Below, piece by piece: positions 5,880 to 6,369 of a stretch of 6,369 nucleotides of DNA. Under the pieces are notes generated by a model, which saw only the letters and a program-made list of their open reading frames with translations, did no database searches and was not told where the DNA came from. Source of the DNA: Bacteroidales bacterium (GTDB lineage Bacteria; Bacteroidota; Bacteroidia; Bacteroidales; NBLH01); contig JALSLF010000597.1 of the NCBI GenBank assembly GCA_026988445.1, positions 1 through 6,369 on the forward strand, in the 5' to 3' direction. The position numbers were made by a program, and so were the translations under genes. Position 1 is the first letter of the stretch. The number at the start of each line of letters is the position of its first letter.

Positions 5880-6369
5880 ATGAAAAAAAATTTACTAAAA
5901 GCCTTTGCCCTACTTTTTGCTGTAACGGTAATTTTCACATCTTGCGAAAATGATGAAGTTTCAGTAAATCCAGACAATCAATCCATACAGGAAAGTTCGA
6001 TGACAGAAAGTGCAGTTAATGATGTAGTAGGGCTAGTAAATACAGGTTCAAGTTTAAAAAATACCCTTGAGACTACCTGTGGTAATTTTTCATTTGATGC
6101 AATTGACAACACGCTAAGTATTACATTTCCAGAAACCGGATGTACCGGCGAAGATGGAGTTACTCGTTCAGGCTCAATAAACGTTCAATTTACGGGAACA
6201 TGGCAAGAGTCAGGTTCTAAGGCGATTGTAAGCTTTAACGGATATAAAAGAAATGGAATAGAACTTTCCGGTAGCCTTACAATGAGTTTTACAACCACAG
6301 GGGCACTTCCCAGTTTTACGGTTACTGCGGCAAACATGAATTTAACTTTTGAAGATGGAAGCACAATTA
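5880..6369 (+). CDS. Secreted lipoprotein of unknown function, beta-rich, 3'-truncated by window edge
   Basis: ATG at 5880 opens a frame with no stop through the window end (163 full codons). Residues 1-21 form a lipoprotein signal peptide: MKKNLLK, a hydrophobic core to about residue 19, then FTSC with the lipidated Cys at 22 (codon 5943). The mature protein begins C-E-N-D-E, an acidic stretch resembling the lipoprotein export signals that send Bacteroidetes lipoproteins to the cell surface. A Ser/Asn/Gln/Glu-rich linker follows to about residue 55. The rest alternates polar and hydrophobic residues rich in Gly/Thr/Ser, suggesting beta strands, with RSGSINVQFTGTW and NGIELSGSLTMSF as repeated strand-like units. 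Cys67 and Cys88 could pair. It resembles a widespread uncharacterised Bacteroidetes lipoprotein pattern (GC-T-G-x-DG, then RSG-x-I), but I cannot name a domain or function. It lies 69 bp after the cyclase gene; cotranscription is possible but not shown. Confidence 0.88.
   Translation, partial: MKKNLLKAFALLFAVTVIFTSCENDEVSVNPDNQSIQESSMTESAVNDVVGLVNTGSSLKNTLETTCGNFSFDAIDNTLSITFPETGCTGEDGVTRSGSINVQFTGTWQESGSKAIVSFNGYKRNGIELSGSLTMSFTTTGALPSFTVTAANMNLTFEDGSTI

Overview
This window is AT-rich (roughly one-third GC by eye) and comes from a Gram-negative member of the Bacteroidetes/Bacteroidota. Four things support this. No gene has a convincing Shine-Dalgarno sequence, and starts are preceded by A/T-rich DNA. 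The best promoter candidate has the Bacteroidetes TTTG / TAnnTTTG form. lpxK shows that the cell makes lipid A. The last gene encodes a lipoprotein with an acidic stretch right after the lipidated Cys, as in Bacteroidetes surface lipoproteins. I cannot place it below phylum with confidence. All six genes are on the + strand, and two are cut by the window edges.

Layout: (1) 1-786 is the 3' part of ribF, the bifunctional FAD synthetase/riboflavin kinase. (2) 892-2676 is sppA, a full-length 67K-type signal peptide peptidase. (3) 2683-3741 is lpxK, the lipid A 4'-kinase, 6 bp after sppA. (4) 3713-4525 is a trimeric-type purine nucleoside phosphorylase that overlaps lpxK by 29 nt. sppA-lpxK-PNP looks like one transcription unit of envelope upkeep, lipid A synthesis and purine salvage. 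(5) 4526-4643 is a regulatory gap with a good promoter match followed by two abutting perfect palindromes of 26 and 12 bp. (6) 4644-5810 is a response regulator fused to a class III adenylate cyclase. (7) 5880 to the window end is the start of a secreted, beta-rich lipoprotein of unknown function.

Most of the window is housekeeping. The part that deserves attention is the cyclase and its control region. A phospho-receiver, a coiled-coil signalling helix and a complete adenylate cyclase active site lie in one chain with no kinase gene beside it. Its likely transcript would begin at the edge of the tandem palindromes. A second point is the phosphorylase, which has Asp where 6-oxopurine-specific enzymes have the base-recognising Asn (human Asn243); this could widen its substrate range to adenosine. 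I see no tRNA, rRNA, CRISPR array, insertion sequence or phage gene, and no clear intrinsic terminator. I did not find convincing evidence of a wholly new system.
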